Shown here: positions 33,801 to 40,206 of the stretch, one piece after another
Layout of the letters: every line of letters starts with the position of its first letter
How positions within the stretch are numbered: the first letter of the stretch is position 1
Origin: Saprospiraceae bacterium
GTDB taxonomy: Bacteria > Bacteroidota > Bacteroidia > Chitinophagales > Saprospiraceae
DNA: 43,766 bases
Direction: 5' to 3'
Assembly: GCA_028284395.1 (NCBI GenBank)
Contig: JANQRV010000537.1
Span: 1-43,766 of the forward strand
Notes under the pieces: model-generated
Databases searched by the model: none
Told to the model about the DNA's origin: nothing
Seen by the model: the letters and a program-made list of their open reading frames with translations, nothing else
Position numbers and translations under genes: made by a program

Positions 33801-34045
33801 GCCTTTTCGAGCGCTTAAAAATTGGACTCATCGGACGGAATTTATTTACCCAAACCAATTATAGTGGGTTTCACCCTGATGTTACTAGTCCACCAAGAGA
33901 TGAAAACACGCTGACGAATCGCTTTCCGGACGCTCGCGGTAGTGATAACAATACGCCCAATGGTGATCCAGCTTTATTTTATGTGGATGCTTTCAGTTAT
34001 CCGGTGCGCAGGACCATCTCTTTCAACCTTCAGGCTACCTTTTAA
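30857..34045 (+). CDS. SusC/RagA-like TonB-dependent outer-membrane receptor
   Basis: A 1062-residue SusC-type protein. Signal peptide at 1-25 (LISLFITVVLVFVFWAKDLHGQ), then a CarboxypepD_reg-like domain (LTVKGKVISVVDGTALVGVNISVKG), a TonB-box region (EEIVVTGNAVGK) and a plug with the family landmarks GLQGKVAGLRVNQIGGQPG, VRSANAIANGQQPLIIIDGVFL and VEVLKGSAGASLYGSQAANGVI. The long C-terminal part is a 22-strand barrel ending in TISFNLQATF with the terminal aromatic. These receptors import oligosaccharides, peptides or other large nutrients together with a SusD lid, driven by TonB. The gene overlaps the preceding one by 8 bases and is followed after 12 bases by susD. No glycosidase or sigma/anti-sigma pair lies nearby, so the substrate is open. 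Confidence 0.95.
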   Translation: MNRLISLFITVVLVFVFWAKDLHGQELTVKGKVISVVDGTALVGVNISVKGTEGGTVTDIRGEYNLKVDVPSFADVFYSRNNEGPILIFSYTGFRTLELPVKGRPVIDVVLQPEAEVLEEIVVTGNAVGKSATLMSYSVGKISNKLLNPVVATGLGAGLQGKVAGLRVNQIGGQPGQGVFFQVRSANAIANGQQPLIIIDGVFLNGSTLADINPEDVDRVEVLKGSAGASLYGSQAANGVIQIFTKRGKDLAVGETHVVYRTEIGYSEEVNRYDINQFTNREILLADGPQPILGDPTADNIHNNALPNLQDYQEGILFKRGALISNQVSAFGKTDRSNFYVSGQRLSDEGVIQSSDGYTRNSLRLNLDHLISNKLNLQVSSYYSNSNQDLLASASNGPSSFLASSLFLTPIFGLESANEEDGSPFDWDIDNTGFSITNPLYDRANSRRTVDRTRLTGGVKLNYLAKEWLTISYEAAFDRSTNEFEHFIKKGYLSTSVPGLFGPLTTFNLQQSNGGGIHRSYRVNNSFISRTSLSALRRLGEWNVGVRASYLYENLTERFNEGIGENLAVRGLKSMDNAQSNIFVSSEEQQIVANSAFFVGDIDYKRKYIFSGLFRVEGSSLFGPEERWSNYYRLSAGYRLTEDLKIKGFEELKLRASVGTAGIRPAFNQRFETFELINGDITKNTLGNAFLRPALSRELEVGADARIGKAFTLEFNYANIITEDQILLVPRTAATGFKGQWRNAGTIDATVFEGRLGVDFAKLFKIDKKGFDWELFTSFDRIQQTITRLNATSYTTGPGLQASSLFLVEEGVSFGTMVGEVFATDLSQLEGQEGVNPSDFEKNAAGYLVHRDLLGTPDEVPYKLVDERGNPLIQVIGDINPNFRMGFAHQIRFKDFQIYTLFDWKKGGDIYNRTKQWLYQDQRHGDVSRHADIAASFYGNEGLYNALVANNHFVEDGSFFMLREAAVSYTFQQKQLQGIFGGLFERLKIGLIGRNLFTQTNYSGFHPDVTSPPRDENTLTNRFPDARGSDNNTPNGDPALFYVDAFSYPVRRTISFNLQATF

Positions 34046-34057
34046 CTTTTACAAAAA

Positions 34058-35584
34058 ATGAACCATAAACTGCTGATTTGTTGTCTCTGTTTTTTAATGG
34101 CTTGTGAGACGTTAGACACGGTCAACAACAACAACCCCGACCGGACCGGGGTTTTGACGACGGGTACAGATCTGTTAGAGGTATTGGAAGGGGGGTATAT
34201 TTCGTGGTGGCAGGGAATCCACGACGAATATCCAACTATTGCACTTGGAGTCGCCGGAGATGCTTATGGTATGTCGTGGGCGGATTTTGGTGCCCAGCGT
34301 TTTGGTGAAGAACCCCGTACTTTTTACAATAACCGATTCACGGAAGAACCGGACTACCGGCAAGTAGCTGAAGGACCTTGGTTTGGTTGCCTTTCCGCCG
34401 TCTCGAGTGCCAATGATGTTTTGCTGGCCCTGGAAAACGGAGTCTCGATCGATAATGGGGGCCCGCAAGATGAGTCGATCAAAGCTGCTTCTCTTTTTCT
34501 ACGGGGGGTAAGTTGGGGGTATTTGGGCCTTATTTTCGATCAAGCTTTAATTGTTGATGAGCAAACAGATCTAGACCAGGATCTGATCCTCAGTCCCTAC
34601 AGTGATGTTATTGCCAGGGCTATTAGTGAATTGGAGCAGGCAATTGGTATTGCTGAGTCGGTCGGCATCGATTTTACACACAACTTTTTCAATGGTGTTC
34701 AGTTGGACTTAAGTCGTTTTACACAATTGAGCAATTCTTATGCGGCACGATTCCTGGCACAAATGCCCAGGACGGCAGCAGAAAAGGAGCAAACTGATTG
34801 GTTGGAAGTATCCAATTATACCGGCGATGGGTTGACATTTGATTTTGCTCCGATTGCAGATGGAGGATTTTGGGTGAGTTATCATGATTATGTTTTTGCC
34901 GAGACCGGGCTACCACCTTTTTGGGCCAGGGTAGATCAAAGAGTGATTGCCGCAATGGATGCCAATCAGCCTACCAGATATCCAGAAGTAATGGGCTTGG
35001 GAGAAACGCCATTAACCGAAAAGCAGGCCTCTTCAGTAGATCAAAGACTAGTGTCGGATTTTATTTTTTTAGCCAATAATAATTTTCCGGCTGATCGCGG
35101 CGAATGGCATTATTCTCATTATAAACACAATCGCAATGTCAGTGATCCCTCATTTGCCGGAAACGGATCCACCTCCGGACCAATGCCGACATTTTTAGCA
35201 GCAGATAATCAACTGTTAAGGGCAGAGGCTCTGTTAAACCTGGGATTGAAAGCTGATGCCATTAGTATTCTGAATAATGGAACCAGGGTACAAAGAGGTA
35301 GATTGAACCCAATTGCAAACGGTGCGTCGATGGAAGAAGTGATGCAAGCAATTTCTTATGAACGGGCAATTGAGTTGTTCAATGCTGCCCCTATGGGATT
35401 GTGGCTGGATCGCAGAAGGGTGGGTCCGCGCCTCGATTATCGGGAAGTTGATGCCTTGGGCGGATTACAGTTCGGTACTCCAGCGCAACTGCCGGTGCCC
35501 GATGTTGAACTTCGAATCCAAAACAAACCAGCCTATAATTTTGGAGGTCAGGAAGATCCCCTGGGGATAGAGCGCGTCTTTTGA
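34058..35584 (+). CDS. SusD/RagB-like nutrient-binding lipoprotein
   Basis: A 508-residue lipoprotein with lipobox LMAC (Cys16) directly after a short hydrophobic signal. SusD-family features are the early N-terminal segment (LDTVNNNNPDRTGVLTTGTDLLEVLEGGYISWW), the TPR-like helices (AASLFLRGVSWGYLGLIFDQA, VIARAISELEQAI) and the closing RAEALLNLGLKADAISILNNG and YERAIELFNAAPMGLWLDRRR. SusD proteins sit as a lid over the SusC barrel and bind the incoming substrate. The SusC gene ends 12 bases upstream. The gene ends 7 bases before the stop of a convergent gene, leaving no room for a terminator between them. Confidence 0.92.
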   Translation: MNHKLLICCLCFLMACETLDTVNNNNPDRTGVLTTGTDLLEVLEGGYISWWQGIHDEYPTIALGVAGDAYGMSWADFGAQRFGEEPRTFYNNRFTEEPDYRQVAEGPWFGCLSAVSSANDVLLALENGVSIDNGGPQDESIKAASLFLRGVSWGYLGLIFDQALIVDEQTDLDQDLILSPYSDVIARAISELEQAIGIAESVGIDFTHNFFNGVQLDLSRFTQLSNSYAARFLAQMPRTAAEKEQTDWLEVSNYTGDGLTFDFAPIADGGFWVSYHDYVFAETGLPPFWARVDQRVIAAMDANQPTRYPEVMGLGETPLTEKQASSVDQRLVSDFIFLANNNFPADRGEWHYSHYKHNRNVSDPSFAGNGSTSGPMPTFLAADNQLLRAEALLNLGLKADAISILNNGTRVQRGRLNPIANGASMEEVMQAISYERAIELFNAAPMGLWLDRRRVGPRLDYREVDALGGLQFGTPAQLPVPDVELRIQNKPAYNFGGQEDPLGIERVF

Positions 35585-35591
35585 CCACAGG

Positions 35592-36167
35592 TTAATCGCT
35601 GAAGGATACGGCTACGTGCAGATGTCTTTTATTTCCGAAGAGAATTTTTTGTTCATTGTCAATGGAATAACCCGATTGAGGTTGGTACATTAACTTTTGG
35701 CGACCGGAGGCTACCAGACTGGACGAACTGTTTTCGATGGCAATTGAAGAGACTGCATCCTTGTCATAGAGGATCTCAATCTTCTTGGTTTTTAGCTTGT
35801 CCTCCAAGGCCGTGTAGACTATTTTGGTAATCTTGCCGGCTTCCGACAGTGTGTCAGACTGATACTTGTCTAACCAGGATAAACGGTTGATGTCCGACTG
35901 TCGAAAAACTTTCAGCTCTTCCTGATAATCCAAGATCTGAGGAGCGATCTTTTCTTCTTTCCCATTTAAGTTTGCCACCTTTGTCAAAGCTAAATCGCTG
36001 CCTGACAGTCTCTTCATTTCCGAATCGAAATAGGCGTCAAGATCAAAAAAAACAGCCTGGTGATCCTTCAGTTGACTTGTTTGGTGCTCCTGCGAGCTGC
36101 AACTAAATACGGAACAGATCATTAATGATCCGGCAATTTTTTTAAGGACCTTTTGAAATAAAATCAT
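35592..36167 (-). CDS. Putative lipoprotein, function unknown
   Basis: A 191-residue protein from ATG 36167; the frame is open 14 codons further upstream but those overlap the end of gpmI. The N-terminus has a basic-hydrophobic signal ending SVFSC (Cys23), a good lipobox. The mature part is mostly helical and charged (AVFFDLDAYFDSEMKRLSG, QILDYQEELKVFRQSDINRLSWLDKYQSD) with a beta-rich end (KKIEILYDKDAVSSIAIENSSSSLVASGRQKLMYQPQSGYSIDNEQKI split by turns). I do not recognise a family. It starts 10 bases after the gpmI stop and is probably cotranscribed with it. It converges on susD with a 7-base gap. Confidence 0.75.
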   Translation of the reverse strand: MILFQKVLKKIAGSLMICSVFSCSSQEHQTSQLKDHQAVFFDLDAYFDSEMKRLSGSDLALTKVANLNGKEEKIAPQILDYQEELKVFRQSDINRLSWLDKYQSDTLSEAGKITKIVYTALEDKLKTKKIEILYDKDAVSSIAIENSSSSLVASGRQKLMYQPQSGYSIDNEQKILFGNKRHLHVAVSFSD

Positions 36168-36177
36168 AGTTGTTGGT

Positions 36178-37707
36178 TCATGATACCAATATAGCGCCAT
36201 CCATTTCATCTGGAATTGGCAAACCCATAAGGTGGAGCAATGTTGGTGCTATATCAGCTAATTTGCCGTCGGCAATTTCTTTTCCCTCTGCATCATTACT
36301 AACATAAATGCAGGGGACAGGGTTTTTGGTGTGTGCGGTATTGGGTGTTTTATCCGCATTGATCATGAAATCTGAATTACCGTGGTCGGCAATGATAATG
36401 CTATCGTAGTCTTTCTCCAGTAGTTTTGGGATTAGTCTTTTCAGACAGTCATCTACGGTCTCTACCGCTTTCATTGCCGCTTCAAAAACACCAGTATGAC
36501 CAACCATATCGGCATTGGCAAAATTTAGGCAAATGAAGTCCGGCTGGTTTTGTTCTATTTCCAATACGATAGCATCGGTTATTTCCAGGGCACTCATTTC
36601 AGGCTTCAGGTCATAGGTAGCAACCTTTGGAGATGCAATCAACAGGCGCTTTTCACCGGGAAACTCTTTTTCGATTCCGCCGGAAAAGAAATAGGTAACA
36701 TGCGGATATTTTTCGGTTTCTGCGATCCTTACCTGCGATTTGTTTTCTTTGGCAAGAATTTCTCCCAGAGAGTTGTTGATTTGGTTTTTCTCGAAAAGGA
36801 CGTGCAAGCCCTCAAAACTGTTGTCGTAACGAGTCATTGTTACATAGTGAAGGTCTAGTTTTTTCATTCCGGATTCGGGTAAATCCTGCTGGGTTAAAAC
36901 CGTGGAAATCTGCCGGGGTCGGTCTGTACGGAAATTGAAGCAAATCAATACATCTCCATCTTTGATCGTTGCCGTGGGTTGGCCCAATCCGTTCGCAAGG
37001 TACATTGGTTTGATGAATTCATCAGTTTCCCCGGCATCATATCTTTTCTGGAGCGCCGAGGATAAGTTGTTGACGCCTTCTCCAACCCCGTTTACTAAAA
37101 GGTCGTATGCCAATTTGATTCGTTCCCAGCGATTGTCTCGATCCATAGCGTAGTATCTTCCAACGACCGAAGCGATGATTGCTCCAGAGTCTTGCAAAAA
37201 ATCACTCAGGTCCTCCAAATAAGTTTTTCCCCCCAGGGGATCCGTATCTCTTCCGTCGGTGAAAGCATGGATGAAAACTTTCTTTAATCCATTGTTATCC
37301 AGTATTTTGCATAGTTCTTTTAAATGGTTGATGTGTGAATGTACACCACCATCAGAGAGCAAGCCCATCAAATGGACCGCTTTGTTTTCTGATTTTGCCA
37401 GATCAATAGCTTGCCTTAGTACGGGATTGCTATCCAGGGTTTCTTCCCTGATGGCCTTATTGATCTTGGCAAGATCTTGATAGACGATTCGGCCGGCACC
37501 AATGTTTAGATGCCCTACTTCGGAATTTCCCATTTGTCCTTGCGGCAACCCTACTTGCTCCCCATAGGTGATGAGGGTGGAATGAGGAAAGCGCTCATGG
37601 AGCTCATCAACAAAAGGAGTTTGGGCTTGCGCGATAGCGTCTGCTTCGGCAACGGAACCAAGTCCCCAGCCGTCTAAAATCAATAAAGCGGTTTTCTTTG
37701 AACTCAT
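36178..37707 (-). CDS. gpmI: 2,3-bisphosphoglycerate-independent phosphoglycerate mutase
   Basis: A 509-residue enzyme, the standard length for GpmI. It interconverts 3- and 2-phosphoglycerate in glycolysis and gluconeogenesis without a bisphosphoglycerate cofactor, using manganese. Visible landmarks are LLILDGWGLG with metal-binding Asp12, GNSEVGH with the catalytic serine Ser62, HAFTDGRDTDP, RYYAMDRDNRW, FNFRTDRPRQ, TMTRYD, NFANADMVGHTG and IIADHGNSD plus TAHTKNPVP, all metal or substrate sites of the alkaline phosphatase-like fold. The protein is cytoplasmic. It is a single core gene with a small lipoprotein gene behind it. Confidence 0.97.
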   Translation of the reverse strand: MSSKKTALLILDGWGLGSVAEADAIAQAQTPFVDELHERFPHSTLITYGEQVGLPQGQMGNSEVGHLNIGAGRIVYQDLAKINKAIREETLDSNPVLRQAIDLAKSENKAVHLMGLLSDGGVHSHINHLKELCKILDNNGLKKVFIHAFTDGRDTDPLGGKTYLEDLSDFLQDSGAIIASVVGRYYAMDRDNRWERIKLAYDLLVNGVGEGVNNLSSALQKRYDAGETDEFIKPMYLANGLGQPTATIKDGDVLICFNFRTDRPRQISTVLTQQDLPESGMKKLDLHYVTMTRYDNSFEGLHVLFEKNQINNSLGEILAKENKSQVRIAETEKYPHVTYFFSGGIEKEFPGEKRLLIASPKVATYDLKPEMSALEITDAIVLEIEQNQPDFICLNFANADMVGHTGVFEAAMKAVETVDDCLKRLIPKLLEKDYDSIIIADHGNSDFMINADKTPNTAHTKNPVPCIYVSNDAEGKEIADGKLADIAPTLLHLMGLPIPDEMDGAILVS

Positions 37708-37757
37708 GATAGAAGGTTGTTAAAGCTGAGTAAGTGTTTATGTTACAACAAGCGGTG

Positions 37758-37765
37758 CAAAAATA
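37758..37765 (-). promoter_or_regulatory. Candidate -7 box for gpmI
   Basis: CAAAAATA on the plus strand is TATTTTTG on the minus strand, a perfect TAnnTTTG box 51 bases upstream of the gpmI start codon. No clear -33 box was seen at the right distance. Confidence 0.4.
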
Positions 37766-37982
37766 CTATTCTATCGAAATTCTGTATGATTAACTGCGAA
37801 TCTTTTTGCGATTATTGGTTGATAAGTCAAAATTTGGGAATAGTATTTGCAATTATCTAAAAAGAAGTTTTTTTTTAGTAAAAATACTTTCAGGTAAAGA
37901 ATTTACGTTTTTATTGAAAGTTAAAATTTTAGGAATATTTTAACGGTTCCGATCGGAATATTGTGTTACTGCTACTCTCTCT

Positions 37983-38010
37983 ACACGTCTAACCCTTACG
38001 TAAGGCGTGT
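37983..38010. promoter_or_regulatory. Nested palindrome upstream of the DUF4783 gene
   Basis: CCTTACGTAAGG at 37994-38005 is a perfect 12-base palindrome. It is flanked by ACACG at 37983-37987 and CGTGT at 38006-38010, which would extend the stem with a 6-base bulge on the left. It lies about 100 bases before ATG 38110. It could be an operator or a leader hairpin; which is not decided by the sequence. Confidence 0.4.
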
Positions 38011-38109
38011 TGTAAAAACGCCATAGTTCGTCATCTCGAGTTTTAATCAGTGTTATTTAATCAGGTAGATCGAATTAGAACAGTTTAGGTCAAACTAAAT
38101 CCAATAACC

Positions 38110-38490
38110 ATGAAAAGTGTAATGCTATCAGTTTTGCTTTCGACCTTATTTATTGGACAAGATTTTAGTTTATCCGAAATAACAGATGCTCTGGCAAAAG
38201 GAAATGCGGAGAAATTGAGCCAATACTTTGATCAAAATGTCGAAATTACTATTCTGGACCGCGGGAATAAATTTACGAAAGATAAGGCATCAAGCGTGTT
38301 GAAGGATTTTTTCGCAAACTATCCTCCACAAACTTTCAGTCAAATGCACCAGGGGGTTTCTAAGGGTCAGGATTCACAGTATTGTATTGGAAATCTGACA
38401 ACTTCTTCCTCCACCTTTCGGGTTTATATTTATCTAAAATCAAGGGGTAGTCAAAACGTAATTAAGGAACTGCGGTTCAATAAAGAATAA
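38110..38490 (+). CDS. DUF4783 domain protein (NTF2-like)
   Basis: A 126-residue protein with a short hydrophobic start (MKSVMLSVLLSTLFIG) that is probably a signal peptide, then a DUF4783 domain: SEITDALAKGNAEKLSQYFDQNVEITILDRGNKFTKDKA is the typical alpha-helix plus strand opening, followed by VLKDFFANYPPQTFSQMHQG and a C-terminal FRVYIYLKSRGSQNVIKELRFNKE. The fold is NTF2-like. The family is almost confined to Bacteroidota and has no assigned function. Its stop is 16 bases from the stop of the convergent TIGR02757 gene. Confidence 0.85.
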   Translation: MKSVMLSVLLSTLFIGQDFSLSEITDALAKGNAEKLSQYFDQNVEITILDRGNKFTKDKASSVLKDFFANYPPQTFSQMHQGVSKGQDSQYCIGNLTTSSSTFRVYIYLKSRGSQNVIKELRFNKE

Positions 38491-38506
38491 TTTAGGGTGG
38501 TTGCGG

Positions 38507-39295
38507 TCATGGGTTTCGACTGGATAATTTGGAACCCGTGACGCTACATCCGAAAAGTGCAAAATCATATTTCACCGGGTCTAAGGGATCAAATTTTCTG
38601 AGATTTTCTGTCAATTCCAATACTGCTTTCCAATCGTTTTGCTTTCTTTTCAACAGGCCAAGGTGTCTTGCTACTTTTTCCACATGAATATCGAGTGGCA
38701 TTAATAATTGACTCGGTTGAATGGAATTCCAGATGCCAAAATCGACTCCTGCACCATCTTTTCTTACCATCCATCTTAAGAACATATTGAGCCTTTTGCA
38801 ACGAGAGTTTCTAGCGGGAGTAGAGACGTGTTTCCTAGTCCTATGCGGCGCTGAATCTAAACTAAAGAAGAGATTGTGAAAGCCAATTAAAGCCGGTTCA
38901 ATATCCGTGGCATCTGCTTTTAGGAACCTTGAAAAGGCGGTCTCTAATGACTCGTTTTCCCAATAAAATTGTTGAAAGAATTCAAGAAAGTAAAGAGTGT
39001 CGGTATACTGGAAAGTTCGATGCTTAAAATTCTCAAACCGTTTGCGATCCTCTTCCCGGTGGTTAAGAATAAATTGATAAGGTTGGCCATCCATGAGGTG
39101 GACCAATTCATTACCCTTATTTATTATGGTTTTTCTTTGTCCCCAAGAAAGCATGGAGATCCAAAAGCCCATAATCTCAATGTCTTGATTGTCAGTGAAT
39201 TGATGGGGGATGGAAATGGGGTCGTCGGCAATGAAGCCGGGGCGATTGAAAATTTTTACATTTTTTTCTAAAAAATCTGCCAGGTCAGTAAGCAT
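38507..39295 (-). CDS. TIGR02757/DUF2400 family protein
   Basis: A 262-residue protein matching the TIGR02757 (DUF2400) family. Features are the start (FNRPGFIADDPISIPHQF), IMGFWISMLSWGQRKTIINKGNEL, the central FKHRTFQYTDTLYFLEFFQQ, RCKRLNMFLRWMVRKDGAGVDFGIW and PLDIHVEKVARHLGLLKRKQNDW, and the ending DPVKYDFALFGCSV. The IHV...GLL and DFALFG motifs resemble helix-hairpin-helix DNA glycosylases, and DUF2400 is placed near that superfamily, but no activity is established. There is no signal peptide, so it is cytoplasmic. It is separated from the glycosyltransferase gene upstream by 112 bases. Confidence 0.9.
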   Translation of the reverse strand: MLTDLADFLEKNVKIFNRPGFIADDPISIPHQFTDNQDIEIMGFWISMLSWGQRKTIINKGNELVHLMDGQPYQFILNHREEDRKRFENFKHRTFQYTDTLYFLEFFQQFYWENESLETAFSRFLKADATDIEPALIGFHNLFFSLDSAPHRTRKHVSTPARNSRCKRLNMFLRWMVRKDGAGVDFGIWNSIQPSQLLMPLDIHVEKVARHLGLLKRKQNDWKAVLELTENLRKFDPLDPVKYDFALFGCSVTGSKLSSRNP

Positions 39296-39337
39296 ATTCT
39301 TGACTTAGGGTATCTAACAAGTAGAAAAACTAAAAAA

Positions 39338-39418
39338 ATGACTGCTACCTTAACTTACACTTTAGTACTTGCGGCAATTTACATTGGAAGGAAAGCGGTG
39401 AATGAATTTAGCCAATAG
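39338..39418 (+). CDS. Possible 26-residue membrane microprotein
   Basis: A short open frame (ATG 39338, TAG 39416-39418) in the gap between two minus-strand genes. It encodes one hydrophobic helix (LTYTLVLAAIYIGRKAV) with a positive C-terminal side, the usual shape of single-pass bacterial microproteins. An A-rich leader precedes the ATG. Its last 11 bases overlap the end of the glycosyltransferase gene on the other strand. There is no homology to support it, so it may be chance. Confidence 0.22.
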   Translation: MTATLTYTLVLAAIYIGRKAVNEFSQ

Positions 39419-40172
39419 GCGCTCGTTCAGGCTTTTTATACATATTGAATTTTGCCATTCCCATTCGCTGCAAGAAGTGGGAGCACGACACCCTGAGAAC
39501 ACCAAGTCCATACTTAACGCTTCGGGAAAAATTTATCGAGGATGCCTCTTCAAAATATTTGGTGGGACAAGTAACTTCCGCAATTTCAAAACCGGCGTAG
39601 ATGATCTGCGAGAGCATCTCATTATCAAATACAAAGTCGTCGGAATTCTCATTAAAATTAATTCCATTCAGCACATCTTTACTGAAGGCCCGGTATCCGG
39701 TATGATACTCTGATAGTTTGTAGCTTACCAAAATGTTTTGGGTGAAAGTCAGCAAACGATTGGCAATGTATTTGTAGATAGGCATGCCTCCGTTTAGGGC
39801 TCCCTTGCCCAATATGCGAGATCCCAAAACGACTGGGTAGAGCCCCTCGCCAATGATGTTTACCATACTGGGTATCAGTAACGGGGTATACTGATAGTCA
39901 GGGTGCAGCATGATAACGATGTCTCCACCAAGTTCAAGCGCCTTGTTGTAAAGCGATTTTTGGTTGCCTCCGTATCCTTTATTTTTTTCGTGGACAATGA
40001 CGTGATTGATGCCAATTTCACGAGCTAGTTCAGAAGTATTATCCCGACTGGCATCGTCGCAAAGAATGACATCATCCACTAAGTCAAATGGTATTTCCCG
40101 GTAGGTCTTTTCCAGGGTCAGCTCCGCGTTGTAAGCCGGTAGGACGACAATAACTTTTTTTCCCTTATACAT
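39408..40172 (-). CDS. Family 2 glycosyltransferase (dolichyl-phosphate mannosyltransferase-like)
   Basis: A 254-residue GT-A protein without membrane helices. The nucleotide-sugar site is visible in VIVVLPAYNAELTLEKTYREIP, the first DD in ILCDDASRDNTSELA, and MLHPDYQYTP in place of the usual DADLQHPP stretch. YHTGYRAFSKDVL and VPTKYFEE-like CPTKYFEEASSINF are typical of the DPM1/UDP-glucose polyprenyl family. ATG 40172 has GAAGGAAAAT just upstream as a ribosome site; an ATG nine codons earlier is less likely. The enzyme probably transfers a sugar to a polyprenyl phosphate or glycan at the cytoplasmic membrane face. It follows the Wzi-like gene by 34 bases, which suggests a role in surface glycan assembly. 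Confidence 0.9.
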   Translation of the reverse strand: MYKGKKVIVVLPAYNAELTLEKTYREIPFDLVDDVILCDDASRDNTSELAREIGINHVIVHEKNKGYGGNQKSLYNKALELGGDIVIMLHPDYQYTPLLIPSMVNIIGEGLYPVVLGSRILGKGALNGGMPIYKYIANRLLTFTQNILVSYKLSEYHTGYRAFSKDVLNGINFNENSDDFVFDNEMLSQIIYAGFEIAEVTCPTKYFEEASSINFSRSVKYGLGVLRVSCSHFLQRMGMAKFNMYKKPERAPIG

Positions 40173-40206
40173 TTTTATTTTCCTTCGATTGGGCAGCAAA
40201 TATACT

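Larger units (their letters stand above)
37708..38109. other. 402-base AT-rich intergenic region between gpmI and the DUF4783 gene
   Basis: This divergent gap is strongly AT-rich in its middle third. It contains a perfect minus-strand -7 box for gpmI (37758-37765) and a palindrome at 37983-38010. I could not find a convincing plus-strand promoter for the DUF4783 gene; TACGTTTT at 37904-37911 is one base off the -7 box but about 200 bases from the start codon. No small gene or RNA gene was recognised. Confidence 0.6.

Noticed and set aside
30857..34045. Possible polysaccharide utilisation locus around SusC/SusD
   Set aside because: No glycosidase, lyase, sulfatase or sugar-sensing regulator is encoded nearby, so calling it a polysaccharide locus would go beyond the sequence.
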